Positions 1-7,452 are shown, counted from the first letter of the stretch. The stretch: 21,257 nucleotides of DNA from Bacillota bacterium (GCA_021816665.1 JAKAXI010000001.1:1-21257); one strand, 5' to 3'. The notes: generated by a model not told the origin, from the sequence alone. Made by a program: numbers and translations.

Positions 1-68
1 GTTGGTTAAAAAGAGGTCGGAGCCACCAGTGACCTGTATCAATGAGAAATGAGTAGGAGGACTATGTG

Positions 69-815
69 ATGCTCCAAGCTCTGTTGAGCGGCGTCCTGTT
101 GGGACTCGCGGCTGGCGTGACACCAGGCCCCCTCCAAGCACTGGTTATTTCGCGCAGTGCCCAATCCGGATGGCGTCAGGGGGTGCTGGTCGCAGTAGCC
201 CCCCTCGTGACAGACGCCGTCATCATCGCAGCCACTGTGTGGTTATTCAGCCATGTTCCAGGCATCGTATTACGGCTGATGACACTAATCGGCTCGCTGA
301 TGATCGCGTACATTGCCTACGACACTTGGCGGACTCAGGCTGGAGCTGCGAGTACGGCTCGAGCGGCGAAGTCCCACAGCGCTCGTCCGACTGTTGCCGG
401 GAGCACTCGATTCGTTGCAATTGCGGGTCACGAGACCGCCGCGAGTTACGCCGCCGTCAGCGCAGAAGCAGCGCAAGGCCCTGTGGTCGCAGCAGCGACG
501 CAACAGCGGAGCCTTCTGCAGGCAGTTCTCCTGAACATTGCCAACCCGCACGCGTGGATGTTTTGGGTGATCGTCGGTTGCCCGATCATCGTGCGGGACG
601 CACACCTGTCTCTGTGGAGCGCGGCAGCGTTTATCTTTTTCTTCTACCTGCTTTTGGTGGGGTCCAAAGTAGTTCTCGCAGTGGGTGTAGATAAAGGGCT
701 GAAATCGGTCGGCAACAACGGCAACGTCTGGGTTCTGCGAGGCACGGCTGTGGCACTTGCGGTGCTTTCCGTGGTGATGCTTGTCTCAGCCATTGTGCAG
801 TTGCTGCATAAATAA
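69..815 (+). CDS. LysE/RhtB-type exporter with Ala-rich loop
   Basis: Polytopic membrane protein of 248 residues, probably exporting an amino acid or similar small metabolite. The N-terminus has the LysE signature: a glycine-rich first helix, then VTPGP at about residues 17-21, then a polar turn and a helix with an acidic residue (LVTDAVII). ATG at 69 is chosen over GTG at 66 because AGGAGG at 55-60 sits 8 nt before it. The family is usually about 200-210 residues. The excess is a hydrophilic Ala/Ser/Gln-rich stretch of roughly 60 residues (about 93-155) between the third helix and the C-terminal helices. The C-terminal half (LLNIANPHAWMFWVIVG) again fits LysE. The gene converges with the aldo/keto reductase. 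The substrate cannot be told from sequence. Family assignment is fairly secure, function is not. Confidence 0.82.
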   Translation: MLQALLSGVLLGLAAGVTPGPLQALVISRSAQSGWRQGVLVAVAPLVTDAVIIAATVWLFSHVPGIVLRLMTLIGSLMIAYIAYDTWRTQAGAASTARAAKSHSARPTVAGSTRFVAIAGHETAASYAAVSAEAAQGPVVAAATQQRSLLQAVLLNIANPHAWMFWVIVGCPIIVRDAHLSLWSAAAFIFFFYLLLVGSKVVLAVGVDKGLKSVGNNGNVWVLRGTAVALAVLSVVMLVSAIVQLLHK

Positions 816-821
816 GAACGA

Positions 822-880
822 GCGAGATCGATGCCGGCACGCAGTGTGGCACAGAGGCCACACCTGACACCTGATCTCGC
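822..880. terminator. Nested inverted repeat between convergent genes
   Basis: Outer arms GCGAGATC (822-829) and GATCTCGC (873-880) match perfectly and enclose a second perfect hairpin, GTGTGGC (844-850) with GCCACAC (857-863). It begins 7 nt after the exporter stop and lies between two convergent genes, the usual place for a shared terminator. No T-run follows on either strand, so termination is inferred from position and symmetry only. Confidence 0.5.
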
Positions 881-929
881 CCATGTTATGGCCTCAGCAG
901 GCCCCAAAACTAGAAGGACCTCCGCTCAC

Positions 930-1907
930 TCACCACGCGTACGCTTCCGGAGCCGGTTTTCCAGGTCCAGGGAAGATCTCGTCGAGCTTTTGCAGCACGT
1001 CAACGGTCAGCTTCACATCCACTACCCGGAGGCTCTCGGTCAACTGCTCGGCCGTGCGCGGGCCGATGATCGGCGCCGTCACAGTGGGGTTCGCGAGCAA
1101 CCAAGCGAGCGCCACGATGTCCTGGGGTTCCCCGATCTCTTGGCACAGAAGGGCGAACTGCTCGAGTTGACTGCGGTGCTTTTGGAATAGTTCTTCTGAA
1201 CGTGTACTGCGAACACCGGTGCGCTCAAGGGCGTGGCGGCCCAGTAATCCACCCATCAGCGGACTCCAGGGAATGACGCCCAAGCCGTGGAACTCTGCTG
1301 ATGGCAACACCTCGTACTCCGGCTCCCGACGAAGCAGGTTGTAGATGTGTTGCTCTGAGACAAGGCCGAGAAAGTGACGTTCCTTGGCCGCCGCTTGGGC
1401 TACAGCGATGTGCCACCCAGCAAAGTTGCTCGACCCGATATAGCCAGCCTTGCCCTGGTTCACAGCGACCTCGAATGCTCCCCACAGTTCATCCCATGTC
1501 GCGTGTCGTTCAATGTGATGCATCTGATAGAGTTCGACGTGATCCGTCTGCAACCGGCGCAAAGAGCCGTCCAAATGGCGGCGGATCTTGTACGCAGATA
1601 AACCGGCCGGGGAGTTTGGCCCATCGTTCGGATCGTCCATGATATTGTAGACTTTCGTCGCCAGGACCACTTTTTCGCGACGGTTTCCACCTTGCTTAAA
1701 CCACCGGCCGACGATCTCTTCCGTTCGTCCACGGTGACCAAGTCCACCGTAAACGTTCGCAGTGTCAAAGAAGTTTATTCCTGCGTCTAGCGCCGCATCC
1801 ATAATGCGGAACGACTCTTGTTCGTCCGTGGTCGGGCCGAAATTCATTGTACCCAAACACAACCGACTCACGCGCAGGCCAGTTCGGCCAAGGTATGTAT
1901 ACTCCAT
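930..1907 (-). CDS. Aldo/keto reductase
   Basis: Cytosolic NAD(P)H-dependent oxidoreductase of 325 residues with the (beta/alpha)8 AKR fold. Seen in order: the beta-hairpin start MEYTYLGRTGLRVSRLCLG; the Asp/Tyr catalytic motif FFDTANVYG; VVLATKV carrying the catalytic Lys; YQMHHIERH with the active-site His; the cofactor-binding GSSNFAGW; IPWSPLMGG; and the C-terminal phosphate-binding IIGPRTAEQLTESL. This resembles the YajO/YghZ-like branch that reduces glyceraldehyde-3-phosphate or other aldehydes, but the substrate is not predictable. A longer reading to 2042 is possible. The start at 1907 is chosen because the family begins there and AAAGGGTG lies 8 nt upstream. It is divergent from the damaged transporter gene. 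Confidence 0.92.
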   Translation of the reverse strand: MEYTYLGRTGLRVSRLCLGTMNFGPTTDEQESFRIMDAALDAGINFFDTANVYGGLGHRGRTEEIVGRWFKQGGNRREKVVLATKVYNIMDDPNDGPNSPAGLSAYKIRRHLDGSLRRLQTDHVELYQMHHIERHATWDELWGAFEVAVNQGKAGYIGSSNFAGWHIAVAQAAAKERHFLGLVSEQHIYNLLRREPEYEVLPSAEFHGLGVIPWSPLMGGLLGRHALERTGVRSTRSEELFQKHRSQLEQFALLCQEIGEPQDIVALAWLLANPTVTAPIIGPRTAEQLTESLRVVDVKLTVDVLQKLDEIFPGPGKPAPEAYAW

Positions 1908-2095
1908 GTCTGTCACCCTTTCCGGCCCACCGTGACAAGGGCCACCCTCTAGTCTATCGTTTCGCCACCCGATTTTCCAACCATGTGCCCGTCTTCTCAA
2001 GCCAACAAATGCCGCTGATAGGTGAAATGGACCAGCCCTCATGAACTAGGAAAAATAGTCGGTTGTACTTATGGAGTGAACAGACAACACACTCC

Positions 2096-2121
2096 TATAC
2101 TCGTCTTACAGGACCTGTAAG
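2096..2121 (+). promoter_or_regulatory. Promoter -10 with overlapping operator palindrome
   Basis: TATACT at 2096-2101 is a good -10 element, but no convincing -35 lies 17 nt upstream. Just after it, CTTACAG (2105-2111) and CTGTAAG (2115-2121) form a perfect 7-bp palindrome around GAC, over the expected transcription start. That placement suits a repressor site for the downstream transporter gene. The half-site resembles GntR-type operators only loosely. No regulator gene is next to it. Confidence 0.4.
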
Positions 2122-2145
2122 CGCTAACAGAGGAGGAGGTTTATT

Positions 2146-3281
2146 GTGAAGGGTGCAAGTCGACTTCATTGCTGTGGTCGCTGTCGATTGGTCTAACCGG
2201 CCTCGCGGTCGGCTTTGCCATGATTTACTTCATGCGCATCATTCTGGGTGTAGCGGAGGGACCGAACTTTCCAGCTATCAACCGTGCAGTCGGTGACTGG
2301 CTGTCAAAGGACGAGCGCGCAACTGCACTCTCAAACTCGCTGGTCGCAGTGCCCCTTGCGCTCGCAATCGGTGCTCCCATCGTAACTCAACTCATCATCC
2401 ACACTTCTTGGCGCGGCATGTTTATTATTCTTGGTATCCTCGGGTTTATTTGGGTGCCAACCTGGTTCTTCCTCTTCCGCGACTTTCCCGAGCACAGCAA
2501 ACACGTCAACGACGCTGAGCTGTTGCACATTCGCGACGGAGCACCACGGTCTTCAAACGTGGACGCGAAGACCATGCGCACGGAACAGTCGAGGAGTGTG
2601 CGAGGACTTTGGAAATTTCTATTCTCGAACCCCACACTGCTCGCCAACGATTGGTCATTTTTTGTGTTTGGTTACTACCTGTTCTTTTTCATGACCTGGT
2701 TGCCGTCCTACCTCAGCGACCAATACCACTTGAATCTCTCCACTGTCGGCATGTTCAGCATCCTGCCGTGGCTGTTGGCTGCGATTCTGCTCTGGCTGGT
2801 CGGATATTTGTCTGACGCAATTCTGAAGCGCACTGGTAGCCTGCGGAAAGCTCGTTCTCACCCAATCTGGATCTCGCAACTGCTCGCAGCCATCTGCGTC
2901 ATTCCTGTCATCTACACACATAACCTTGCGGTAACTCTGGTCTTCATCTCCTTGGCAGTAGGGTTTGGCATGAGTTCGAACTCGACCTTCTACGCGATCA
3001 ACGTTGACGTGGCTCGCGAACGGACAGGTACGGCTCTTGGCGTGATGGATACATTCTTCGCCATCGCAGGCTTCGTCTCTCCGACAATTACTGGCTGGGT
3101 AGTGAAGTCCACAGGCAGCTTTACCGGTGCCTTCTGGCTGTTAGCGATCCTGGCGCTGACATCAGTGCTCGCTGTCCTCTTGTTCCATCGACCGGACCAA
3201 GCCCGAGCCCTGGAGCGAACCAATCCACAGGTGTTCGCCCCGGGAACAACAGGCGACGACTCCGCAGGGGAACGGGTCTGA
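2146..3281 (+). pseudogene. MFS transporter with deleted N-terminal helices
   Basis: From 2169 the reading frame encodes a major facilitator protein of the anion:cation symporter type (ExuT/GudP/NarK-like organic anion carriers). It starts at LLWSLSIGLTGLAVGFAMIYFMRIILGVAEGPNFP, which in the family is helix 3 with the helix 4 motif. The expected first 70-80 residues, with helices 1-2 and the conserved DR loop, are absent. A strong RBS (AGGAGGAGG, 2131-2139) is followed at 2146 by GTG AAG GGT GCA AGT CGA, a plausible family N-terminus, but that frame stops after 16 codons and is +1 relative to the body. The simplest reading is a deletion not divisible by three, making a pseudogene. A TTG at 2169 with no RBS is the only in-frame alternative. 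The remaining ten or so helices to 3281 show no further damage. Confidence 0.7.
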
Positions 3282-3306
3282 GATTGAAATGTCAAGGGCT
3301 ATCGCC

Positions 3307-3339
3307 AAAGGGCTCGACAGCCTTACGCGTTAGCCCTTT
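3307..3339 (+). terminator. Weak hairpin after the MFS gene
   Basis: AAAGGGCT (3307-3314) pairs perfectly with AGCCCTTT (3332-3339) over a 17-nt loop, 25 nt after the stop of the transporter frame. A short TTTT appears several bases later. Plausible terminator, modest support. The rest of the gap up to 3535 shows no supported gene. Confidence 0.35.
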
Positions 3340-3535
3340 CCATCATTTTCTTTCGGCCTGTCCCTGGATACACGGCTCTCCGCCTATCTGCGCACCCCCG
3401 TCCTCGAAGCATGGAACCGCATCGTGCTGTACATACTCCATGTGAACATGACGGATGGTTCCCCAGGGACTCGCGGGATCCAAGCAAATAATGACCGACG
3501 TCCCGGGACACACTGAGCGCGAAAGGAGAAGGAAC

Positions 3536-4129
3536 ATGTCTTTTCCAGTATCCTCGTTTTGGCCTGTAGCGATTGGTTTTCTCGCTCTCTCCATTAACTA
3601 TTTTGTCCAAGGCGGCACAACACTAGCGGGCGGACCAGGGTGGACAAAAGAAAAAGATCGGTATGACCGAACAGTAGGTCTATGGGGGATCTTTCTCGGC
3701 GGGTTCGGGCAGCTGTTAACAGGCACTTATCTTATGGTCGGCCTTTCGTGGTTCCCGGTTTACCGCAATGCAGCACCTCTGTACATGGCAGCAGTAGCAT
3801 TCACCGTGTATGGCATTCACTGGATTGTCATTGGCTGGCGACGCTACACAGGCAGCGATCCAGGACCAGAAGCTTGGATGGCTATTCCGTTGCTAGGCCT
3901 CAGTGTCCTCGGTGCTGTTTCATTTGCGGGCAACGGCGACATTCCGGTGATGATCTTGTTCGTTGGGCTCGTTCTGATCTACATCTCAGAAATTCCGTCC
4001 CGGTTTATGAACAGCAAGTTCTGGGAAAAATCAACCGGGTTATTCCAATTTCTAACTGGCATTTGGCTGTTGTACCTGACCTACGGTGTCACGCTCAACT
4101 TCGCCAATGGGATGCATTGGTGGGTATAA
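3536..4129 (+). CDS. Six-helix acetate/urea-channel-like membrane protein
   Basis: Integral membrane protein of 197 residues with six clear hydrophobic helices. The segment GIFLGGFGQLLTG followed about 25 residues later by FTVYGIHWIVIGW matches the GPR1/FUN34/YaaH (SatP, AceTr) pattern GIFYGG..Q...G then F.SYG.FW. The length (about 195) and the C-terminal HWWV are also reminiscent of AmiS/UreI urea/amide channels. Both families are six-helix small-solute channels. I favour the acetate-transporter-like family but cannot exclude AmiS/UreI. An NPAPLGL motif typical of SatP is not evident. The ATG at 3536 follows AAAGGAGAAGG. It is a single-gene unit with a hairpin 11 nt after the stop. The solute may be acetate or another small carboxylate or amide. 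Confidence 0.6.
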   Translation: MSFPVSSFWPVAIGFLALSINYFVQGGTTLAGGPGWTKEKDRYDRTVGLWGIFLGGFGQLLTGTYLMVGLSWFPVYRNAAPLYMAAVAFTVYGIHWIVIGWRRYTGSDPGPEAWMAIPLLGLSVLGAVSFAGNGDIPVMILFVGLVLIYISEIPSRFMNSKFWEKSTGLFQFLTGIWLLYLTYGVTLNFANGMHWWV

Positions 4130-4139
4130 ACAAAAAGGA

Positions 4140-4180
4140 AGATGAGGCAGGGTCGACATTCTGTCGGTGCCGCCTCATCT
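4140..4180. terminator. Bidirectional intrinsic terminator
   Basis: Perfect arms AGATGAGGC (4140-4148) and GCCTCATCT (4172-4180) with an inner CGACA-TTC-TGTCG stem-loop. It lies between two convergent genes, 11 nt from the plus-strand stop and 21 nt from the minus-strand stop. On the minus strand it is followed by TTCCTTTTTG, a proper U-tract, so it is a strong terminator for the EAL gene and probably also stops the plus-strand transcript. Confidence 0.8.
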
Positions 4181-4200
4181 CCTGATAAGTTCACAGTACT

Positions 4201-5940
4201 TCAAAGGCTCACAGATGTAACGGGCGCTGTACGAAACAAGGCTTCAATTTGGGCCACCGGGAGAGGTTTTGCAAGAAGGAAACCTTGCACCATGTCACAT
4301 CCTCGTGCCTGCAGAAGTTCCAACTGTTTCTGTTCCTCAACCCCTTCGGCCACCACTTTCATGCCGAGACTATGCGCAAGTTGGATCGTTCCTGTAACAA
4401 TCGACAGGGAACTAAAGTCCTCCAACATAGTCCGGACAAACACTTGGTCAATCTTCAAATGCGTTGGCTGGAACCGACGCAGGTATGCCAGCGACGAGTA
4501 CCCTGTGCCAAAGTCGTCAATTGCGATTTTCACGCCAAGTTCGCGAATGTTCTGTAATTCCTGTACGATCGCGAGAGAGTTCTCCATCAGGCATCCTTCG
4601 GTAATTTCAATAGCCAACCACTCAGGTTCCAGTCCTGTTTGGAGAAGCGCCTGCTGAACTTCCTGAAATACATTTCCGGCTTGAAACTGTTTGGGCGAAA
4701 TGTTCACAGATACGACCATCGGCGGATACCCAGAATCCTGCCAGACGCGGCTTTGCGCACAGGCCGTCCGCAAGACGAATCGGCCTAATGGCTCAATCAA
4801 TCCTGTTGTCTCGGCGACGGGGATAAACTCCGTAGGCGAAATCCACTCTCCATTAGAACGTTTCCACCGCAGTAAGGCCTCCACCGAACCAATGCGATTC
4901 CCTTGTTGAACCAGGAACTTCGGCTGGTAGTGCACTTCAAACTCTTGGTTGTCGAGTGCAGTCGGCAAAAGGTCTTCGATGTCCAAGCGCCGCTTGACAT
5001 ACGACGCGTCTGTCGGATGATAAAAATTAATGCGGGTGCCAGGATGAGCAACTGAGTACATCGCCACCGCGGCGTGATTGATCAGTTGCTGAACGTCGGT
5101 AGCGGAATCTGGATACGCAGCCGCCCCCATTCGCGGTGAGACCAGCAACCTTCGTGACTGTATGGTCAGCGGCATGCGAAATGCGTCGAGAAGGCGCTCT
5201 CCCATCATCCGTGCGTCTTCCACACCGTGCAGCCGATGGCTCAGGATCGCGAACTCCTCTTCACCGATCCGAGCTACCTCATCATCTGGATGGAGAACTT
5301 CTTTCAGTCGCTGTGCCACTGAAGCGACAAGTTGTTCGCCAAACGCATAGCCTTCCACATTCGCGAACAATTTTACTTTATCCAGGTGTAAAACAAATGC
5401 GTCGATACGCGGGAACTGTCTATGCCAGTTCGCGAACAACTCGTCGAGATAGCGCCTGGTGTACGTCATCGTGATGGGGTCGCGGTATATCGCTGTTTCG
5501 AGATCAATCGCGTTTGCCAAAAAGCCAGCTGCCGATCGCATCACATTGAGTTGTTCAATGCTCGGGACGGACATTCCATTGTCAATAAAACAAACGGTCC
5601 CAACACGCTGTTGAGACTTATTCTCGATGGGTATCCCCGCGAAGCTCACAGCGCCGAGGGTCTTGGTAATTCCGAGGGCAGACGTTTGCGGGTGGCGGGA
5701 AGCATCGTCGATGACAAGGATGTCATCGGCGGCGCAGACTAATGAACAGTACGTACTAGAGAGAGGCCAAAAACCTTCCGAAATCAGGGACTCTCCTCGG
5801 TTGCGAACTGCTACAACCGCGTTTGTTCCACCGTCGTTGACTGCGACAAACAAAGTGCCGTTCGGAATGAACGAACCAAGTATGTCCAGCATTTGATTAG
5901 CCGCTTGTCTGAAGGTGCCGTTCGCCAGTATACTAAGCAT
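4201..5940 (-). CDS. GAF / degenerate GGDEF / EAL c-di-GMP phosphodiesterase
   Basis: Cytosolic signalling protein of 579 residues. Residues 1-150 look like a GAF sensor domain. About 150-305 is a GGDEF domain whose active site is lost: the signature reads GEEEF (226-230), the metal-site LDxD is LHLD, and the FKxxND..GH..GD stretch reads VKLFANVEGYAFGE. About 325-570 is an EAL domain with its catalytic set in place: VEALLRW (353-359), NISPKQF (413-419), EITEG (445-449), DDFGTGYSSL (475-484), LKID (495-498) and VVAEGVE (529-535). The protein is therefore predicted to hydrolyse c-di-GMP, with the dead GGDEF perhaps binding GTP as an allosteric site. The start at 5940 follows AAGGGAGAAG; a frame extension to 6051 would run into the leader terminator. 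The leader carries a c-di-GMP riboswitch. Confidence 0.93.
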   Translation of the reverse strand: MLSILANGTFRQAANQMLDILGSFIPNGTLFVAVNDGGTNAVVAVRNRGESLISEGFWPLSSTYCSLVCAADDILVIDDASRHPQTSALGITKTLGAVSFAGIPIENKSQQRVGTVCFIDNGMSVPSIEQLNVMRSAAGFLANAIDLETAIYRDPITMTYTRRYLDELFANWHRQFPRIDAFVLHLDKVKLFANVEGYAFGEQLVASVAQRLKEVLHPDDEVARIGEEEFAILSHRLHGVEDARMMGERLLDAFRMPLTIQSRRLLVSPRMGAAAYPDSATDVQQLINHAAVAMYSVAHPGTRINFYHPTDASYVKRRLDIEDLLPTALDNQEFEVHYQPKFLVQQGNRIGSVEALLRWKRSNGEWISPTEFIPVAETTGLIEPLGRFVLRTACAQSRVWQDSGYPPMVVSVNISPKQFQAGNVFQEVQQALLQTGLEPEWLAIEITEGCLMENSLAIVQELQNIRELGVKIAIDDFGTGYSSLAYLRRFQPTHLKIDQVFVRTMLEDFSSLSIVTGTIQLAHSLGMKVVAEGVEEQKQLELLQARGCDMVQGFLLAKPLPVAQIEALFRTAPVTSVSL

Positions 5941-5986
5941 GCACTTCTTCTCCCTTGGAGCGTGCCCGTCAATACCGTATGTAGGT

Positions 5987-6024
5987 AAAAAAAACACCCA
6001 TCTCACGTTAAAATCTGATGGGCG
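5987..6024 (-). terminator. Leader terminator of the EAL gene
   Basis: On the minus strand CGCCCATC (6024-6017) pairs with GATGGGTG (6002-5995), eight pairs with one G-U, and is followed at once by eight U (5994-5987). It lies inside the 5' leader, about 47 nt before the EAL start codon, so it must be an attenuator rather than an end-of-gene terminator. The upstream GGCG (just before the 5' arm) can pair with its CGCC and would break the stem, a likely antiterminator. Confidence 0.85.
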
Positions 6025-6033
6025 TTCCGCCTT

Positions 6034-6114
6034 CTTGCAGCTGGCTGGCATGGCGTCTGAACACCGAAGCCCCTGTAGCTTTGCGCCACTGTGTTTCCAC
6101 AGCTATGCCCGATT
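6034..6114 (-). ncRNA. Cyclic-di-GMP-I (GEMM-I) riboswitch aptamer
   Basis: Read on the minus strand, the leader holds GGGCATAG, then the hairpin CTGTG-GAAA-CACAG (6102-6089) with a GNRA tetraloop. GGCGCAAAGC (6087-6078) follows, then TACAGGGGC, a variable stem, and GCCATGCCAGCCAGCTGC. This order (GGGCA.., GAAA-capped P1b, GCGCAAAGC.aC.GGG.C, then an AGCC-type 3' hairpin) is the GEMM-I c-di-GMP aptamer pattern. GGCAT (6109-6105) can close with ATGCC (6051-6047). It is preceded by a sigma-A promoter and followed by an intrinsic terminator, and it controls a predicted c-di-GMP phosphodiesterase. Assigned by eye without a covariance search. The direction of switching (on or off) is not determined. 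Confidence 0.82.
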
Positions 6115-6161
6115 ATTTTTTTGCTCAAAATTCCAAAAAAATCACCAAATCTATTGCAATA

Positions 6162-6190
6162 ATTCTACCTCCGCATGTACATTCCTGCAA
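6162..6190 (-). promoter_or_regulatory. Sigma-A promoter of the riboswitch/EAL transcript
   Basis: On the minus strand TTGCAG (6190-6185) is followed after exactly 17 nt by TAGAAT (6167-6162). Start of transcription is expected near 6155, some 40 nt before the aptamer. Both hexamers are five of six or close to consensus. Confidence 0.7.
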
Positions 6191-6316
6191 TAGTGACAAA
6201 AATCGACGAGTGACACGATCAAAGACTGTTGATTGGCCGACACCTCTGCTTGGGCCAGTCACCTTGGCACTCTGTCCACACCGCGTCAATCGGCGTGTAC
6301 ATACGATGTACGACCC

Positions 6317-6398
6317 AGGTGGAGAAGAACGTGCCCGTACACCTCCTTTCAGGCGACAGGCGCCAGGCGACGCCCACCGCTCTGGCGCCGCTCCACCT
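6317..6398. repeat. Nested perfect inverted repeats, structured element
   Basis: AGGTGGAG (6317-6324) is matched by CTCCACCT (6391-6398), and inside lie GGCGCCAG (6359-6366) and CTGGCGCC (6382-6389), separated from the outer arm by one base on the right. The heptamer AGGCGAC occurs twice around the inner left arm. It lies 3' of the minus-strand hypothetical gene ending at 6420, so it may be that gene's terminator, though no U-tract follows. It may instead be an unrecognised structured RNA. Between 6191 and 6316 I see no gene or other element. Confidence 0.45.
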
Positions 6399-6419
6399 GT
6401 GTAGGGTGCGTTAGTCACA

Positions 6420-6719
6420 TCACTTGGCTTTTTTCCAGAGCAACAATCTGTCTTTTCGACTCTGTGGATCTATACCTTGTTGTACCAGCCACTGAGCAGC
6501 TTTCCGTCGGTCTGATGGAGTGAGTTCGATGCCCAACGAAGTGGACAAGTCCTCAATCACTCGAGTCGCAGACTCCACTGTAGCTAAATCTTGCTTCGTG
6601 TACTTCGCGATTACCTGGTTCGCCCGTCTCCAGTGCACGGGGTTCGCCATCTTTCGCCGAAAAGCCCGCAACGACGCACTCGCTGATTGTTCCTTTCCCA
6701 CCACACCGCCCCCCATCAA
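6420..6719 (-). CDS. Hypothetical small helical protein
   Basis: Open frame of 99 residues, not recognised. From about residue 24 it is a charged, probably all-helical protein (ANQVIAKYTKQDLATVESAT...) with a basic C-terminus rich in Lys/Arg, lacking membrane segments and cysteines. The first 23 residues are Gly/Ser-rich and may not be translated: the ATG at 6719 has no clear RBS, whereas the internal ATG at 6650 follows a GCGAAAG stretch. It lies 77 bp downstream of the DedA gene on the same strand and may be co-transcribed. I cannot assign a function. The coding call rests on length, sensible composition and lack of a competing frame. Confidence 0.5.
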   Translation of the reverse strand: MMGGGVVGKEQSASASLRAFRRKMANPVHWRRANQVIAKYTKQDLATVESATRVIEDLSTSLGIELTPSDRRKAAQWLVQQGIDPQSRKDRLLLWKKAK

Positions 6720-6741
6720 GTCAGACTACCGACAGCATATT

Positions 6742-6778
6742 CGTACGTACGCCATACGGATGGACGTTCGTGCGTACG
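6742..6778. repeat. CGTACGTACG-type motif pair
   Basis: The self-complementary CGTACGTACG (6742-6751) and CGTGCGTACG (6769-6778) lie in the 77-bp gap upstream of the minus-strand hypothetical gene. The same decamers recur fused at 7856-7870 upstream of the small membrane peptide gene. They could be binding sites of a common regulator. No matching regulator is in the window. Confidence 0.3.
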
Positions 6779-6796
6779 ATTTCGCTGGACAGTTGT

Positions 6797-7414
6797 CTAC
6801 TTCAAAGGCGGTCGGTTGCGGTATGAGCGCCGAGATCGCGCCCACCACAAAACGGTCAGAACCGTCAGGATGACAGCTACACTCCCACTCAACAACCCGT
6901 GTTTTGAAAACACTGGCCACGCGCGTTCCCAGACACCCCCGAGTGACTCTCCGAACGTCAAAAAGGCCGTCACCCAGATGACCGTCCCAATGGTGTTATA
7001 GATGAGAAACGAGCGAATTTGGAGGCGACTTACTCCGGCGAGATAAGGAATCAGTACCTGCACGCCAGGCAGCCACTTTCCGATGATCAAAACCGCTGGT
7101 CCGTATTTTTGAAAACGGTCGTCTGCACCATCCAATTTTTCCTTCGTAATCTTAATGCTCGGGCCAAACTGCTCGAGAAACGGTCGGCCGACCTGGCGCC
7201 CGATGATGTACGCCAACATCGATCCTGCCAGACTCCCTGCCAGAGCTACAGACAGGACCGGCAGTGCCCCGAAGGCACCTCGGTGCACCTGTAACCCTGC
7301 CGCAATCAAGGCCGATTCAGCGAGTGACGGGATCCCCACGATCTCGAGGAAAAGAACAAGAAAGAGGCTCAGGTAACCGTAACTGTGCAACCAGGTCATC
7401 GCAGGCATAACCAT
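6797..7414 (-). CDS. DedA family membrane protein
   Basis: Integral membrane protein of 205 residues of the DedA/SNARE-associated (PF09335) family, members of which act in lipid flipping, membrane potential maintenance and envelope stress. Visible: the re-entrant motif LFLEIVGIPSLAESALIAAG (26-45 region), the ALAGSLAGSMLAYIIGRQVGRPFLEQFG block with the family G-x3-G....Y.iGr..Gr pattern, and FQKYGPAVLIIGKWLPGVQVLIPYLAG. The two arginines usual in this last motif (RF.PGVR) are replaced by Lys and Gln. C-terminal helix followed by a very basic tail. Start: ATG at 7414 lies only 2-4 nt after AAAGGTG, so the ATG at 7408 is equally likely. Same strand as, and 38 bp after, the small two-CxxC protein. 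Confidence 0.88.
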   Translation of the reverse strand: MVMPAMTWLHSYGYLSLFLVLFLEIVGIPSLAESALIAAGLQVHRGAFGALPVLSVALAGSLAGSMLAYIIGRQVGRPFLEQFGPSIKITKEKLDGADDRFQKYGPAVLIIGKWLPGVQVLIPYLAGVSRLQIRSFLIYNTIGTVIWVTAFLTFGESLGGVWERAWPVFSKHGLLSGSVAVILTVLTVLWWARSRRSYRNRPPLK

Positions 7415-7452
7415 TCACCTTTCGACACCCGCGAGGGCAAAGTGAACAGACT

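Noticed and set aside
1908..2042. N-terminal extension of the aldo/keto reductase
   Set aside because: The extra 45 residues are unlike the family, and a good RBS precedes the internal ATG at 1907.
3455..3535. Longer start for the six-helix channel
   Set aside because: The extension is polar and charged, and the AAAGGAGAAGG before 3536 fixes the start.
3343..3594. Minus-strand frame of 83 codons with protein-like composition in the gap before the six-helix channel gene
   Set aside because: Its only ATGs lie inside the opposite gene or lack an RBS, no family is recognised, and no promoter is seen.
5941..6051. N-terminal extension of the GAF-GGDEF-EAL protein
   Set aside because: It would translate through the leader terminator, and the ATG at 5940 has its own RBS.
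6125..6418. Minus-strand 97-codon frame between the EAL gene and the hypothetical gene
   Set aside because: It runs through the nested inverted repeats and the EAL promoter, its composition is not protein-like, and it has no RBS.
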